From: Pyxicephalus adspersus
Taxonomy: Eukaryota > Chordata > Amphibia > Anura > Pyxicephalidae
Assembly (NCBI RefSeq): GCF_032062135.1
Contig: NC_092862.1
Span: 94,197,279-94,261,278, forward strand
Reading direction: 5' to 3'
Length of the DNA stretch: 64,000 nt
Part shown: positions 37,451-49,267 of the stretch, piece by piece
How the letters are laid out: the number at the start of each line of letters is the position of its first letter
Position numbering within the stretch: position 1 is the first letter of the stretch
Position numbers and translations under genes: made by a program
Notes under the pieces: generated by a model
Seen by the model: the letters and a program-made list of their open reading frames with translations, nothing else
Told to the model about the DNA's origin: nothing
Database searches by the model: none

Positions 37451-38294
37451 GATTAAGACCGGGTTTACATGCACTTTAGATTGAAAAGTCTGTGGCTCAT
37501 TTTACAGACAGAACAAATTGTACAGACTGAAGTCTGAGCTTCATAATTCATATATGGGGTTTTGATCGTTAAATATGATGACCTACTGGGGCATTTCTCT
37601 AAACCGATTCGCACTTCATACTCACAAGAATGACTCTGCATATCTAGTGCAAAGAATGCAGTTTCACATTTGCAACAGCACTGCAGCATCTTTTTCACAA
37701 TCAGTTATCTAGTGGCCTAATGCTTGTAAAACAAGTGAATTGTTGCAGAGTGTTTACACTTGTATATGGTTTAATATTGAGTTAAATTTATTTGTGATGT
37801 AATGGAAAGATTCAGGATGGCCTAATGTTAAAGTGCATCTAAACCTAAAAACACAAATGTTATATGTCACAGCTTATCTGTACATAGATTGTGTGGCTGC
37901 ATTAGTTTTCTTTTTTTTATGTTTTCCTTTTTTTAACCTGGTCATTCTGCCAATAACACACTTCCTGAGGGGCAGTGGCAACATCAACATGTATTTCTCT
38001 TTACTTGGTGATAGCTAAGCAACATATGTATGTACTGGTAAACTGGAGTATTTTTTGTTCTTGGATTGGGATATACTTTAATGCAAATTCTAATTATTGT
38101 GTCCTAAAATAATTAGTGGTCCAAATTATTACTTCAAACCAAACATAACCAACCAAAGTATTCTAAAAAATGATACCAAAAAAGTCTTAGTGTCTTTAAA
38201 CAGAAAGTGTTGACTTTTTTGGTGTTTTGTTTACAAATGTTCACCAGCATAAGGATTGTGTGACAGGCCGGAGGCTCTGTATAAGAGCAGTGAT

Positions 38295-38372
38295 CACTCT
38301 GCAGTGGTTCTGCACACATGAGCTTTGCTAACTGCAGGGCTGTACTTTTGATGTGGCAGATCACTGCAGAGG
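38295..38372. repeat. Short inverted repeat
   Basis: CTCTGCAGTGGTTCTG near 38295 and CAGATCACTGCAGAG near 38358 are inverted complements with few mismatches, flanking a loop of about 50 bp. Possibly part of a foldback repeat whose boundaries are unclear. Confidence 0.45.
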
Positions 38373-38592
38373 GACCACTACATGCACACAACATGTGGTA
38401 GCATACACCTGCCTATGTGTATTTTATCATTGTGAGTTCTCAGCCTTACAGGCCTACTATCTTTCTTTTACTGAATTCAAAAGGTATTGTGCAGTCATGT
38501 GAACAGAAGCACTGTTTATGCACAGTTAAAGTAAAATTATAGAGTCTAGCATGGTAATTCTCAGTTATATTTGATTGCCAACTATGCTACAA

Positions 38593-38675
<83 letters not shown>

Positions 38676-38724
38676 CATCCATCCATCCATCCATCCATCC
38701 ATCCATCCATCCATCCATCTATCC

Positions 38725-38791
<67 letters not shown>

Positions 38792-38793
38792 AT
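38593..38793. repeat. Compound (ATCT)n(ATCC)n(ATCT)n microsatellite
   Basis: About 200 bp. ATCT units are followed from about 38674 to 38726 by ATCC units, then ATCT again to 38793. The long open frames here (81 and 85 codons of repeated LSIY and HPSI) are products of the repeat, not genes. Confidence 0.98.
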
Positions 38794-39279
38794 CATATGC
38801 CATTCCATATGTATAGTTTGTTCCTATGCTGAATTAAATCTTGAAACCAAGACTATAATTTAAAAGTATATTGGAGCTATAAGCCATGAAAGCTGTTCAG
38901 TGATCAAGTCACTCACTATGCTGTGTCTTCTTTTTCACTGAAATGAACTAATATTCTGTATTTAAAAGCGTTTTCACGCTTGACTGTTGTAGTTAAACTG
39001 CTTATTGCAGAGCTAATTATCAGGTTTAGGCAGCTTGAGAGGGTTTTTAGACCTAGGTAAATCCATCAGCCTTGTCAGTGTTAACTATTCCAGTACCACA
39101 GTGGATATTATGACACATCTATAGACTAAGAAGGGCTTAGCGACTCTTCTATTTCCCTTAGGTTTCAAATACCCTGTAAGTTGACTCATACTGCTACCTA
39201 ATGATAAGAACTAATGCACAAAAAGCAAACTCCTTGTTGTAAGCCCTTTGGGAAATATGTTTGTATCCTTATGTTATTT

Positions 39280-39460
39280 ATTTTTTACTTGGGGTAACCC
39301 CCTTTTGATGTGATTAATTAGGCTCTTGCTCTAAATGATGACAAACAGCCTTAATGGAAGCTTTGTGGAATCCTACACAAAACCAATGCAGAAATTAAAG
39401 AAAGGCATATCATACAGCTCTCAAGTCAGAAATGAAGACCTGTATTAATATCAAAGGAAT
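39280..39460. promoter_or_regulatory. Candidate conserved non-coding element, intron 2
   Basis: TTAATTA at 39314-39320 within GATGTGATTAATTAGGCTC, then AAATGATGACAAACAGCC and CTTAATGGAAGCTTTG. Strong homeodomain-type motifs in complex sequence over about 180 bp. Confidence 0.4.
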
Positions 39461-41306
39461 TCTCCAATAATTATTTTTACTATTATTCCATTCTTTATAA
39501 TGCACTTCATAGCTGGATATTACGTCTAATATGCAACAAGCTTTGAAGCTTGAAACAGTGTAATAGGGGTGTAACACCACTTTTTGTTTTGCTGATAGAG
39601 CAACCTTTGGGGGTTATATATGTTGTGTTAAGGCAGTCTTCAAATGGGTTAGAGTTTATTGTTGGGACCAATAGTCTTTCTGTATACATTAAAGGTCATT
39701 TAGGTAGAAAAAAAACTGCAGGTGTGCAATAGATTTTGTTTTGCAAGGATGCAGTTATTTGTTTGGAATTGCAAACACTTTTGCTGGTTCACCTGAAAGA
39801 AATGGAATAAACTATCTACTGTGAAGTTATCAGATTTCTATACTTATACTGCATTTATCTTGAAGTTTATCCAAACCATTGATTCAACATGTAATATATT
39901 ACAGCTTACCAGTCTTTTTAACGTGGCTGGTACATACATTTTTAGACATTTTGCCTATGTTTAACCTATTTTATCCAACAGTAACAAACTTCTTGTCCTG
40001 GGGTAACAATGCTCACTTGCAGTACATTATTTATGGCAGACCCCCTTCTCCTTATGTTGTGTTCTGTAGTTCACTGATAACTGTGCAAGACTAAAAACAC
40101 TGCTTGGGATTTCAGTGCAGAAGTGAGGCAGAGTGCACAAAAAGTTACAAGTTTAATGGATTACATTATTACAGGATAGGAAAATAGGAGATGTTCATTG
40201 TTAGGGTTTACATTAACTTTAAGAATATGTTTTATTGTTACGATGGAACTGGAGAAGATAGATCATTGGAGAACCTGGCTGATCAAGCTTTAATAGTCTA
40301 TCGTCTCCATTCTTGGAAACCTTTAAAAATGTCTAATGTGTGGGTTTTTGAGTCGCTAGTCACTTTAGGAGGCCCATTACAACAATAGTTGTATTTTTAC
40401 TTTAGAAGTTGTCTGGCCCCATTATTTTTTCTTCAAAAACATTTATTGCATGTTGCCTAAACCTAATGTAGAAAATGAAGTTTAAAGTTAGTTCACAATT
40501 AGAAGAGAAATGGAAAATGTGTCTGCAGTCCTCTATTGTAATCATTCTCATTCCATAGTAGTCAGAAAGTTATCTCTGTTATATCTATTAGTAGCTGGAA
40601 AAGAACCTGGATGCAGCAGTGCAAAGAGGAACAATGTGCTTAATTAGATAGTAACCACTCAGGTTGGATATATACCTAAAATAAATAAATACTGTTTCTG
40701 CATGTAAATTTCTAAAATATGTAAAAACTAGACAGAAAAAAAATTTTTTCCTCAGGTATATATTATTATTTTAGATAAGTGCACAAGTTTGATTAAGGTA
40801 TACTTAAGTTTATCTGTGTAGGAATCAATCTGTCTGTATTACAATTTATACCAGGCCCTTTCTGTTAAATATTGTTGAGAAAAAGAGAGCAATGTAAATT
40901 ATCTGTAACTGAATTTGGAGGGCATGTTGTACACTTCTTGAATTTATGGAACCCAGATGTCTTATGAAGAAAAGACAGCTATTTTCAGAGAGAACAGATG
41001 CATATGTTGATAAATTTAAACATGCCATTTTTAAGCCAGGACCCTTTTCACTTAAAGGGCTCCCATTAGGTTTTTTTTTTACTCCTAACTGATATCATAT
41101 GGTTCCAGGAGCACCATTCCAACCTTTGGCCTACTAAATGTGATTTTACATATTAGGTTTCAGTAAAGGCATTTTATGTGTTTGTGCTATATTACTGATA
41201 TTTCAATAGGTTAAAACATCTAAAAATATTTTTTTTATTTATAATGGTATGATAATGCTGTTTCAAATCTAAACATACAATATACTTTAAATTTGTATAT
41301 CAACTT

Positions 41307-41400
41307 ATTATATATTATAATATATATAATATATATATAATATATATAATATATATATAATATAATATATAATATATTATAAAATAATATATTATTTTAA
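41307..41400. repeat. AT-only palindrome-rich tract
   Basis: About 90 bp consisting almost solely of A and T as interleaved TATAATATATA units. Such tracts can extrude cruciforms and are often hotspots of instability. Confidence 0.9.
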
Positions 41401-42079
41401 ATTTAAAAAACTGCTTACCTAATTTAAGTGAAAAACTTCAAAAATTGACAATTTAAACTAAATTAGTCAAGTCAGTGTTGACATTAGACCCATGGAGGAG
41501 GCCAAAAGGGACAGTATCGGTATCAGATCAAACTTCCATTAGTGCACAAGTCAATAACATCATATGGTAGCATGGTCAACAGTACAATAATATATATTCA
41601 CCTCAATTATTGATTCACAAGCAGATAGAAAAAGTCCAGAAGTTTACCAAATTCAAAGTAAAGTGAGGCTACTCTAATTATGTTCATCCTCCATGCCAGG
41701 CCTCATTTGTTACAACACATATACATTTTTAAAGAACATTTATGTGTTATATGAAAATGAAAAGGTATGTGTTTGAGAACTGTGACTTTAAGCTGTTTGG
41801 TGTGTGTGCGAGCGCAGTGAGTTCCTAGGAGGTAAATGTATGTGCTCTATTCTCTATTTGTACAATGTCTTGGATGTAGTGTACATACAGCAACCTTCTA
41901 CTTTTCTGGGATAGACTCATACACTGACTTCAGTGGTTGTGATTTAATGATGGAGACGAGTTTCCTTAGTAAACCAAATTTAGAGTGCTGGAATGCTTAT
42001 CTTATATCCAGACCTTGAACATAAAAGGCATTTTATACCAGCAATTGTTCATTTAATGAGCAATTGCAGAGTACAGGAC

Positions 42080-42600
42080 GGCTAAGGGATTGAGCTACAT
42101 GCACCATTATTGCAAGAAGTATTTCGAAATACCAGAAATAGGACGTAAGCTCTGATCAGGGAGAGTGTGAGCACAATTACCTTCTTTTCAAATCCTTCTG
42201 TGACACTGCGGGAGGAAAAAGGACTTTGAAACTTGAAAGGAAAGAGCTTGCTTTCAACCTCAAAAGCTAGGAGGAAAGGGCTCTGAAATTTGCTCAGTAT
42301 TCCCAATTCACCATTAGCCTGTTTCTTCCTTTAGCCTCAAGGCATTCTCCGCTTTTTGAAAAGATGTTAAGAAATTCAGTCACAATAGAGAGCCTAGTTT
42401 TGAACATGTTTCACTCGGTCCATTGAGGTCTGGTCTTCAGCCTTTGTGTGGGGTGAATTGAGCTGAGCAGCTCTCTGGCTGGGGAGAGGTGAATGAGCAG
42501 TCTCTGTGCAGTCACAAATTTGGCAAAGAATAGATTCCGCTTCCTCTGTATGATAATCTGCATTCCTGTACAGACCCTCTACTGGCAAAATACATACACA
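42080..42600. promoter_or_regulatory. Candidate conserved non-coding element, intron 2
   Basis: More than 500 bp of complex sequence without repeats. AAGTATTTCGAAATACCAG contains a palindrome, GTATTTCGAAATAC. It also has GACTTTGAAACTTGAAAGG (TCF-like CTTTGA) and GAGGAAAGGGCTCTGAAATT. Confidence 0.35.
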
Positions 42601-43054
42601 ACTTGAGCTAAAGTTAACACTTGCTCATTGCTTCTCAGCATCTTTTGTCCAGATCATCTTCTGCATGCTGTTGACCCCTTTACAATGTTGCTGTTATTGT
42701 TATAAAATATACATTTGTCTATGAGTGTGACAAAGGAATGATTAGCTGATTGACATCAGAGGTTAAGTCTACTTCTGTACCCTCTTTGGCCATTGCTATA
42801 AGTAACCACTAATAATTTAGTCTTTTCCTTGGAAGATTCCAAAATAATTTATTATCCTTAGAACTTATAGTTAACATAAATGTACCGTTCACATTACCTG
42901 CAGCAACAAATACTTCAGCAGTTTCTGAAGACTAAAGTTTGCTTGAGATAATAGTCAATAAGTTTTACATTTCTTATTAGTAAACTGTTAGAATTGCCCA
43001 TGAAGCCTTCTTTTATCACTATTTAATCAATCACTGACTTGAATGGGATTAGGC

Positions 43055-43056
<2 letters not shown>

Positions 43057-43097
<41 letters not shown>
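43057..43097. repeat. (AT)n microsatellite
   Basis: About 20 AT units followed by AAAATATATAAAA. It lies just upstream of the candidate element at 43220-43830. Confidence 0.95.
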
Positions 43098-43103
<6 letters not shown>

Positions 43104-43219
43104 TATAAAACACTAGTTCTGTTTTTGCTTATTCTTTAAATGTGCAAACTTTTTTCTTATGTGATTAGTTTATGAGCACATGTGTCTGCAAATGTGTGTT
43201 AAAATATCAGGAATATGTG

Positions 43220-43830
43220 GAAAGAAAAACATCCCAAAGCGAACATCTTTCTTAAACTGTAAGGCATTCATCTGGGAAGAACATTTCAGCAGATCGGATG
43301 TTGCTTTTACCTCTAAAGCTGTCTGCTGAAAACCCTCGACAAGCAGTAACAGTTGTCTTGTGTTTGGCTGTCGAAATCCTTTGGCACATACTGCCGGAGA
43401 AGTGGGCTGTTTGCTTACATTTTTGCAATAGACTCCCACTTGTTGCCATGGCGGACAGTATGTTTCTGTCAATAATTTGGCTTGGCGCAGCCTGTCTACA
43501 TATCCTCTTAAAAACGTATTGAACAATTCAGTTCAACAGAACAAGATTAGGCAGCTCTCGTCTTTGGCCAGCTGAAGTGGTTGCAGCACTTACAGCAGAC
43601 GTTATTATTGCTGGGGAAGTTTTTTTCTCTCATAGCATAGAGGGGGAAAATCTTGCAAATCCCTTAGCTATTTGTATTCTGGAGTGCGTGCACTGTCAAG
43701 TTCATATCTGCCTCTTTCAAAAGTAGTTGTATGATGTGGGGCATGAGGCGAACTCTTAACATAATGTTTGCCTGATTGAACTCAGCGTCATTCTGAGGAA
43801 ACCTGAGAACAGGGAAACAAAGCAGATGCT
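43220..43830. promoter_or_regulatory. Candidate conserved non-coding element, intron 2
   Basis: One of the longest high-complexity segments in the window (about 600 bp). It includes GTTGCCATGGCGGACAGTAT, CTGTCAATAATTTGGCTTGG and GCAGACGTTATTATTGCTGG. It contains several CpGs, unusual for old neutral intron sequence here. Overlapping open frames on both strands (up to 118 codons) show no recognisable protein and are attributed to the raised GC. Confidence 0.5.
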
Positions 43831-44269
43831 TTTCATTGCTATTGAGTACACATCAAAATGACATCAAATGTATATTTCAGCATTAAAAATACAGAAGTAT
43901 TATTTTTAGCTCTAGTTGTAACATGTTCTTTAATATGATCCTTTAAAATGTCCTATAATTTACTGATATATGATACATTATGAAAAATCTTTTATGAATT
44001 ACGAAAAAGGACCCTTTTTAAAATTTGTTTTAAATCTGATACGCTGATACGCTTGAAATGATTATGATTTGTTTGTGTCCTGTAGGAGTGTGTATAGTCA
44101 CATAAATGAATTTGCATTTATTTATTAGTATTATTTGTGTTATGGGTAGCGTCTGGCCGAGTCACTTCCTGGCTACTTTTATCTCTTGGTTACTTCTCTT
44201 GTGATGTCTCTCTTATGCAAAGTTCTGTCTTTATCTTACTTAGAGATTTGTAAGTTTCCCTCAGTTTCT

Positions 44270-44450
44270 CCTCGTTTGTTATGGTTCATTGGAGAAAGTG
44301 CATCCACTTTGTAATGGTCACAGGCATTAAAACCTTGGACCTGATAACAAATCTTATGATCCTAGCCAAAGAAACTATTGGATTGTGGATGTAAACTGCT
44401 GTCTTGCTCAGTTTACAAAATAACTTCCTTTGGTTTTAGAGATAAAAATA
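44270..44450. promoter_or_regulatory. Weak candidate regulatory block, intron 2
   Basis: GTGCATCCACTTTGTAATGG, CAGGCATTAAAACCTTGGAC and CTATTGGATTGTGGATG form a complex block after more AT-rich sequence. Enhancer-like only in texture. Confidence 0.25.
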
Positions 44451-44934
44451 CTTAATATCTGAATTTTTCAAACATTAGGCAACCAGCAAAACAAAGTTAT
44501 TATACAATAAACAGTATTCCAGGGACTGCTTCCAGACAACACATGCAGTACACACTTCCAGCCTAATGATTGGAAAGTAAAGGAGAAGCAACAGGCTAAA
44601 GAGATCAGCTCCCTGCTCCTGTCAATATGTACATTGCTGTAGATTTTCTGGCCACCCCTTTTCCACTCCCGTCCTGCTGGTTAGTTTGGGTTACTACTTT
44701 GCCTGTGTTTTATCTGTCTGACCATCAAAAATCTGCCAGGTTAGCAAATTTAACAATTGTAAAATGTATATTTGTTTTTTTATGAACCTCTATTAACAAG
44801 AATTATATCATACCGCCATGGTTTGATGAAAAAATTCATTACTGTGTTAATACTATGAGACTATTGTGAACTACATAAAGTTCGAGAAGTTTGAAAAGGC
44901 TTTTTAGTCTAACTATTTGAACATAATTGGTAAA

Positions 44935-45115
44935 AAAATCAGCCTACATTAAGTTGCTAATCTCGACAGAAACCTGGAATTAATTTCCATGATTTCATCC
45001 ACAATTAAGGGATGTTGTTTGTGAAGTTAAGATAAAACAGAACAGACCTCAATTACAACTTTCAATCAAGGCTTTCGGAAATAATTAATCACATTTTACT
45101 GAGTCATAGCTTTAT
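44935..45115. promoter_or_regulatory. Candidate conserved non-coding element, intron 2
   Basis: Closely packed homeodomain-type motifs: GGAATTAATTTCCATG (palindromic around AATT), CACAATTAAGGG, CTCAATTACAAC, GAAATAATTAATCAC. A short region with a high density of TAAT/ATTA cores. Confidence 0.35.
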
Positions 45116-45603
45116 CAAAAACAGCATTGTGACTTATATTTAAGTATGTATATTGTAACAGTATTTGTAACTGGCTTTGCTGTCTATGAGGTCGACATTT
45201 CATTTCTAAGGGGGTAAAAAATTTTTTATATCGAAACATGTAATTCACCCTTCCTTTTGCCAGTGTGCACACAAAACTATTGCTGCATGATGATCTGTTC
45301 TCAAAACGGGAATGAATGAGCATACATAAAGGATAAGACTTTCCCAAAATTAAAAGAGTGGTGGTGTCTGTTCTTCCTCATAGTTCATGTAGCTGATTTG
45401 TATACAACTAATGTGTTTTTATAGAACCAGAAGACATAAATCAGTACCTACGTGCTAAAAATGCCATGATTTATTCTTTCCCTTACATTGTAATGTCACA
45501 GCTGCTAATACTTATTGTTTGCAATAAAAAACTCTTAGTAATTCTCTGTTCTTTTACAGCCAGGGTGATAGGCTAATAACTTAACACTAAACTTAAAACA
45601 GAG

Positions 45604-45605
<2 letters not shown>

Positions 45606-45657
<52 letters not shown>
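45606..45657. repeat. (TA)n microsatellite
   Basis: About 25 TA units, ending just before a solo SINE/LINE tail. Confidence 0.95.
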
Positions 45658-45661
<4 letters not shown>

Positions 45662-45675
45662 TAAATATATCCTCC

Positions 45676-45767
45676 AGATTGTAAGCCCAGGACAGGAGGA
45701 CAGGGTCCTGTGTCACTGTCTGTGTCTGTCTGTCATTTGCAACCCCTATTTAATGTACAGTGATGTG

Positions 45768-45772
<5 letters not shown>
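45676..45772 (+). repeat. Solo SINE/LINE 3' tail between TA arrays
   Basis: AGATTGTAAGCCCAGGACAG, then TGTCACTGTCTGTGTCTGTC, then CAACCCCTATTTAATGTACA matches the tail at 17155-17293. It is cut off at the distal end by a second (TA)n array. Confidence 0.8.
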
Positions 45773-45803
<31 letters not shown>

Positions 45804-45848
45804 TTAAATATATATATTAACACCACACACACACACACACACACACAC
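45773..45848. repeat. (TA)n and (CA)n microsatellites
   Basis: A TA array (about 45773-45799) is followed by AT-rich sequence and about 12 CA units at 45825-45848. Confidence 0.95.
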
Positions 45849-47188
45849 GTCATTGTTGTCTCATATTGTTTCTTGGTTTGCTATACAGTTAAGCACTATC
45901 AAGTAAACACTGTAATAAAACACAGCATAAGCTGCTATAATTAGCAACATAATTCAAGATAAACCTTTAGTTTTTTATTGAATGAGAAAGGGGTAAAAAA
46001 TTCATAAAAAGATTTGTTGTAGTTTCAGTTCCACATTGTAAAATGTGCAGTTTATTTGTATCTTTTAACTTTCCCTGTTGCATGCTGGGAGATTGAATCC
46101 CTAATGATATATGTAATCTCTCTAGCACAGTTGACTTTACATGCGTTCCCCACAATTTATAAAGCTTTTCTCTACTTGCAGATACTTTTACATTTGACAA
46201 ATGTTTTTGGAAAATAGATATACTGTGTCATGATTACTATTTGCTCTACATAGCCAATAAATAATTTTGTCAATCTTTCAAACATCTGTTCAAACAGTAA
46301 CCCCTCAATTTATAAAGCAGCAAGGTAATAAACATCACAATGTTTTACCGGTGTATGTAGCAGTTTATCAGGAGCTCACATTTAATTTTTCCACCTACAT
46401 TTGTATAAAGCTTTACTTATTCCACCTGCTTTTTGGGTTAAAAGATGAATCTTTGTCTGTATATGTATGGTCCATCACAACCCTTTTTATCATTAGACAG
46501 CAGCATTTCATACAAGAGCGATTCATTTCATTTATAATACAAGAGCAATTAACCAATGCCAGGACACACATTTGGAGTTGTCAGCTTTTGTAGTAACACG
46601 TGTGAATTTTTGCATAGCAGAGCTGTTGATTCTGACATTTGATAGAAAGCAAGGAGGAAACTTTTAAAACAATTGAGTCTGCTGATTTTTTTAATGGCTT
46701 TCTGTTTTTTTCAAAGAATGTATGCCTATGAATATTTCAGTTTTTGTTTATTTGTACACAGGGTGGCCAGGGTTAGATTGCTTTTAAAATACTGACTTTA
46801 TGACCAGTGTAGGGAAAGTCTTGAATAAAAATTCATTCTGAATGAGATTTAAATAATGATTACAAATGTTTATGTCACATGATTCCTCTTGGTTCTTTTA
46901 TGACTACCTTTAGGATTTTTGGCAGTAGAATTTTTTGATTCCCTCAGGTACACACCTACAAAGTGGGTCTCTTACCGTGTTTCCCCGATTTTAAGACATC
47001 CCCAATAAATAAGCCATTTTTGAAAAAATAATTAAAAAAAGACACTCACTCGTGAATAAGACATGCTCTGAGATCCGATCCTGTGTGTGTCTCCTTGATG
47101 CTGGCTGCAGCACGTGTCTGCTCCTGGCTGCAGTGCAGAGTGAAACTGAAAGTAACAGCCGGCATTCTGCACTAGGAAGCAAGCTGCT

Positions 47189-47250
47189 GATCCCTGCCCT
47201 AACAGAGATCCCTGCCCTAACAGAGATCCCTGCCCTAACGGAGATCCCTA
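47189..47250 (+). repeat. 18-bp tandem repeat, 3.5 copies
   Basis: GATCCCTGCCCTAACAGA is repeated at 47189, 47207 and 47225 (one substitution), with a partial fourth unit at 47243. The 18-bp period makes any frame through it read a repeated EIPALT motif; no gene is implied. Confidence 0.95.
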
Positions 47251-47267
47251 CACTTAATTACCGGTAA

Positions 47268-47650
47268 GTGAACAGAAGGGGACAGTCAATGGCATAGAGT
47301 GATCAGAAGGAGACAGTCATTGCACAGAGTGATCAGAAGGGGACAATCATTGCATAGAGTGATCAGAAGGGGACAATCATTGCATAGAGTGATCAGAAGG
47401 GGACAATCAATGGCTTAGAGTGATCAGAAGGGGACAATCAATGGCATAGAGTGATCAGAAGGGGACAAGCATTGCATAGAGTGATCAGAAGGGGACAAGC
47501 ATTACATAGAGTGATCAGAAGGGGACAGTCAATGGCATAGAGTGATCAGAAGGGGACAATCAATGGCATAGAGTGATCAGAAGGGGAATATGAACGGCAC
47601 ATGAGTGATCAGAAGGGGACAATCAACGGAACATGAGTGATCATGAGTGA
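47268..47650 (+). repeat. 30/31-bp minisatellite, about 12 copies
   Basis: The unit is GTGATCAGAAGGGGACAATC followed by AATGGCATAGA, with TTG/ATGG length variants that switch the period between 30 and 31 bp. GATCAGAAG occurs eleven times, plus one GAACAGAAG at the proximal end. The array lies wholly inside the TA-flanked transposon. Confidence 0.95.
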
Positions 47651-49267
47651 CTTTCAACAATAAATGTGTACTGTAGTCTTCTTCATGGAAAAATAAGACA
47701 TCCCCTGAAAATAAGACCTAGGGCATATTTTGGCATTTCAAAAAATATAAGACAGTGCCTTATAATCGGGGAAACAGGGTAGTCTTCAGTTAAGTTTATT
47801 TTCCCATACTAGCAGTATAGAGCTCATGCCATCAAGTGGCCATTTCTGCTATTGTAAATTAGGTGTCAGTATCCTCTCTCAAGTAAACATATGGGGAAAA
47901 AATCACTGGGGGGTTCCCATGCCCATCATCAGCCAGAATAGAGTGATACAATATATACAACTCAGCTCTGCCTGGCTTTTTCTAGCTTTACAGAGCCCGG
48001 GCTTTGAAATTTGTTTTTCAGCAGGTCTCCTTGGCTGATTGCATTACGTGAGAAAGCCAAGCTTCTTTAAATGGTGTTAGCCTTAGAGCTGACCTATCCA
48101 GACAGATGATTGGCAAGGATATAAACAGTGCTATCCCTGCTGGCAACTACTGCTGTTAGAATTAGGTGTTTTTTTTACTTAATAGTCAAAGGTAAAAACA
48201 AAACTGTAAAAACTAAAAGCCAAGCTCCAGCCAAAACATTTTCATTTTTACTTTTCGAAAGAATGGAGAAGGCACAGAACCCCATGTTTTTATTGCAGAC
48301 TTTGTCCACACTGGGGACATCACTTGCTGTCGGGAAATTTCTCCAACAAAACACACTTGGGTTGCTTTATTAAAGGAATTGTGCACAAGGGAATTTTCAC
48401 TTCAGTTAGTGAATGTAGGGAGCTGTGCTGCCTTTAGTCATTCAATCATGTTCAAGCAGTCCAGTTTTTTTTTCTTTGCTAAGTAAATTTTCTCTGAATT
48501 CACTAAACTAAGTGAAAACTTTATTGCAAATCAGGAACTCATTTGTCAAAATAATATACTCAGTTTCTTTAGTGTAGTAATGTTCTCAAGGTTAGGGTTG
48601 TAACACGTCAGGTGATTTCCTGCCACAGTTAGGACTACTCCTCTCAATTCCTGCTGTCACAGGCTGTCAGAAGGACAAAAAGTGATGTAAAATCTCCTCA
48701 ACAGGGTCAGAGACAGCAATTTAAAAATAAAAAAAAAACTTGGTAGTAGTATAGTAGTATTTTCTTTTTCTAGGTTTATCCAAAATAAAAATATCTTATG
48801 CTATTATAGCATGTTTGCTTAAAAGTCTAAAAGTTAGAATCCATAAATAACTATACAGACAAAAAAGAGTTACGTTGTACAAAAGGTACAAATGGGGAAT
48901 AACTGCAGTAAGTTGTACTTCTGTTTTTCTTGCATTTAACAAATAGACGTTGGAGAGTTGTACTTATCTGTCAGTCCAGTCATGGCCCTTCTGGTTCCTA
49001 AAACTTTTAATATGGTTATTGGACATGTATGTTCTCTCCTTGTGTACTAAACATCTTCTTTCAAGGTCATATGAAGAAAATTAAACTTTTTTAAAAAACT
49101 TAGAGCAATGAATAGAGCAAAAGTGGAATGTTTTCAACAGCAACTGATTATTTATTTATTTTTGGCATAGAAAGAAAGAAACTTTACACCCTTATTGTTT
49201 GTTTGCATTTATTACATAACAACAAAATTCATGTTTTTGATTTACATTTGCTTTACATTTCTTCCAG

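Larger units (their letters stand above)
46975..47779. mobile_element. TA-flanked DNA transposon with internal minisatellite
   Basis: The termini are inverted: CCGTGTTTCCCCGATTTTAA at the left and, read from the opposite strand, CCCTGTTTCCCCGATTATAA at the right. TA dinucleotides sit at 46973-46974 and 47780-47781, as expected for a TA target duplication of the Tc1/mariner type. Subterminal AAATAAGACATCCCC motifs recur in inverted form. No transposase frame is present, so it is non-autonomous. The interior has expanded into tandem repeats (47189-47250 and 47268-47650). Confidence 0.75.
18396..49267 (+). other. GLI3: GLI3 intron 2, about 31 kb
   Basis: It runs from the GTGAGT donor at 18396 to the TTTCTTCCAG acceptor ending at 49267 and is phase 1. 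It holds several microsatellites, MITEs, SINE tails and the candidate regulatory blocks listed separately. No second gene is supported. Stretches in which nothing specific was recognised include 18400-19600, 19770-22020, 22240-23110, 23260-24470, 25960-28530, 28940-31830, 31960-32580, 33030-35550, 36070-37250, 37460-38580, 38800-39280, 39460-42070 (apart from the AT tract) and 47790-49260. Confidence 0.9.

Noticed and set aside
38571..38832. Open frames of 81 and 85 codons reading LSIY and HPSI repeats
   Set aside because: They are translations of the ATCT/ATCC microsatellite, not proteins.
43170..43526. 118-codon minus-strand frame, and a 74-codon plus-strand frame overlapping it
   Set aside because: Both strands are open because of raised GC in a complex block; no protein family or splice sites are evident.
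47268..47650. Regularly spaced direct repeats resembling a CRISPR array
   Set aside because: Units are contiguous 30/31-bp tandem repeats without unique spacers, inside a eukaryotic transposon.
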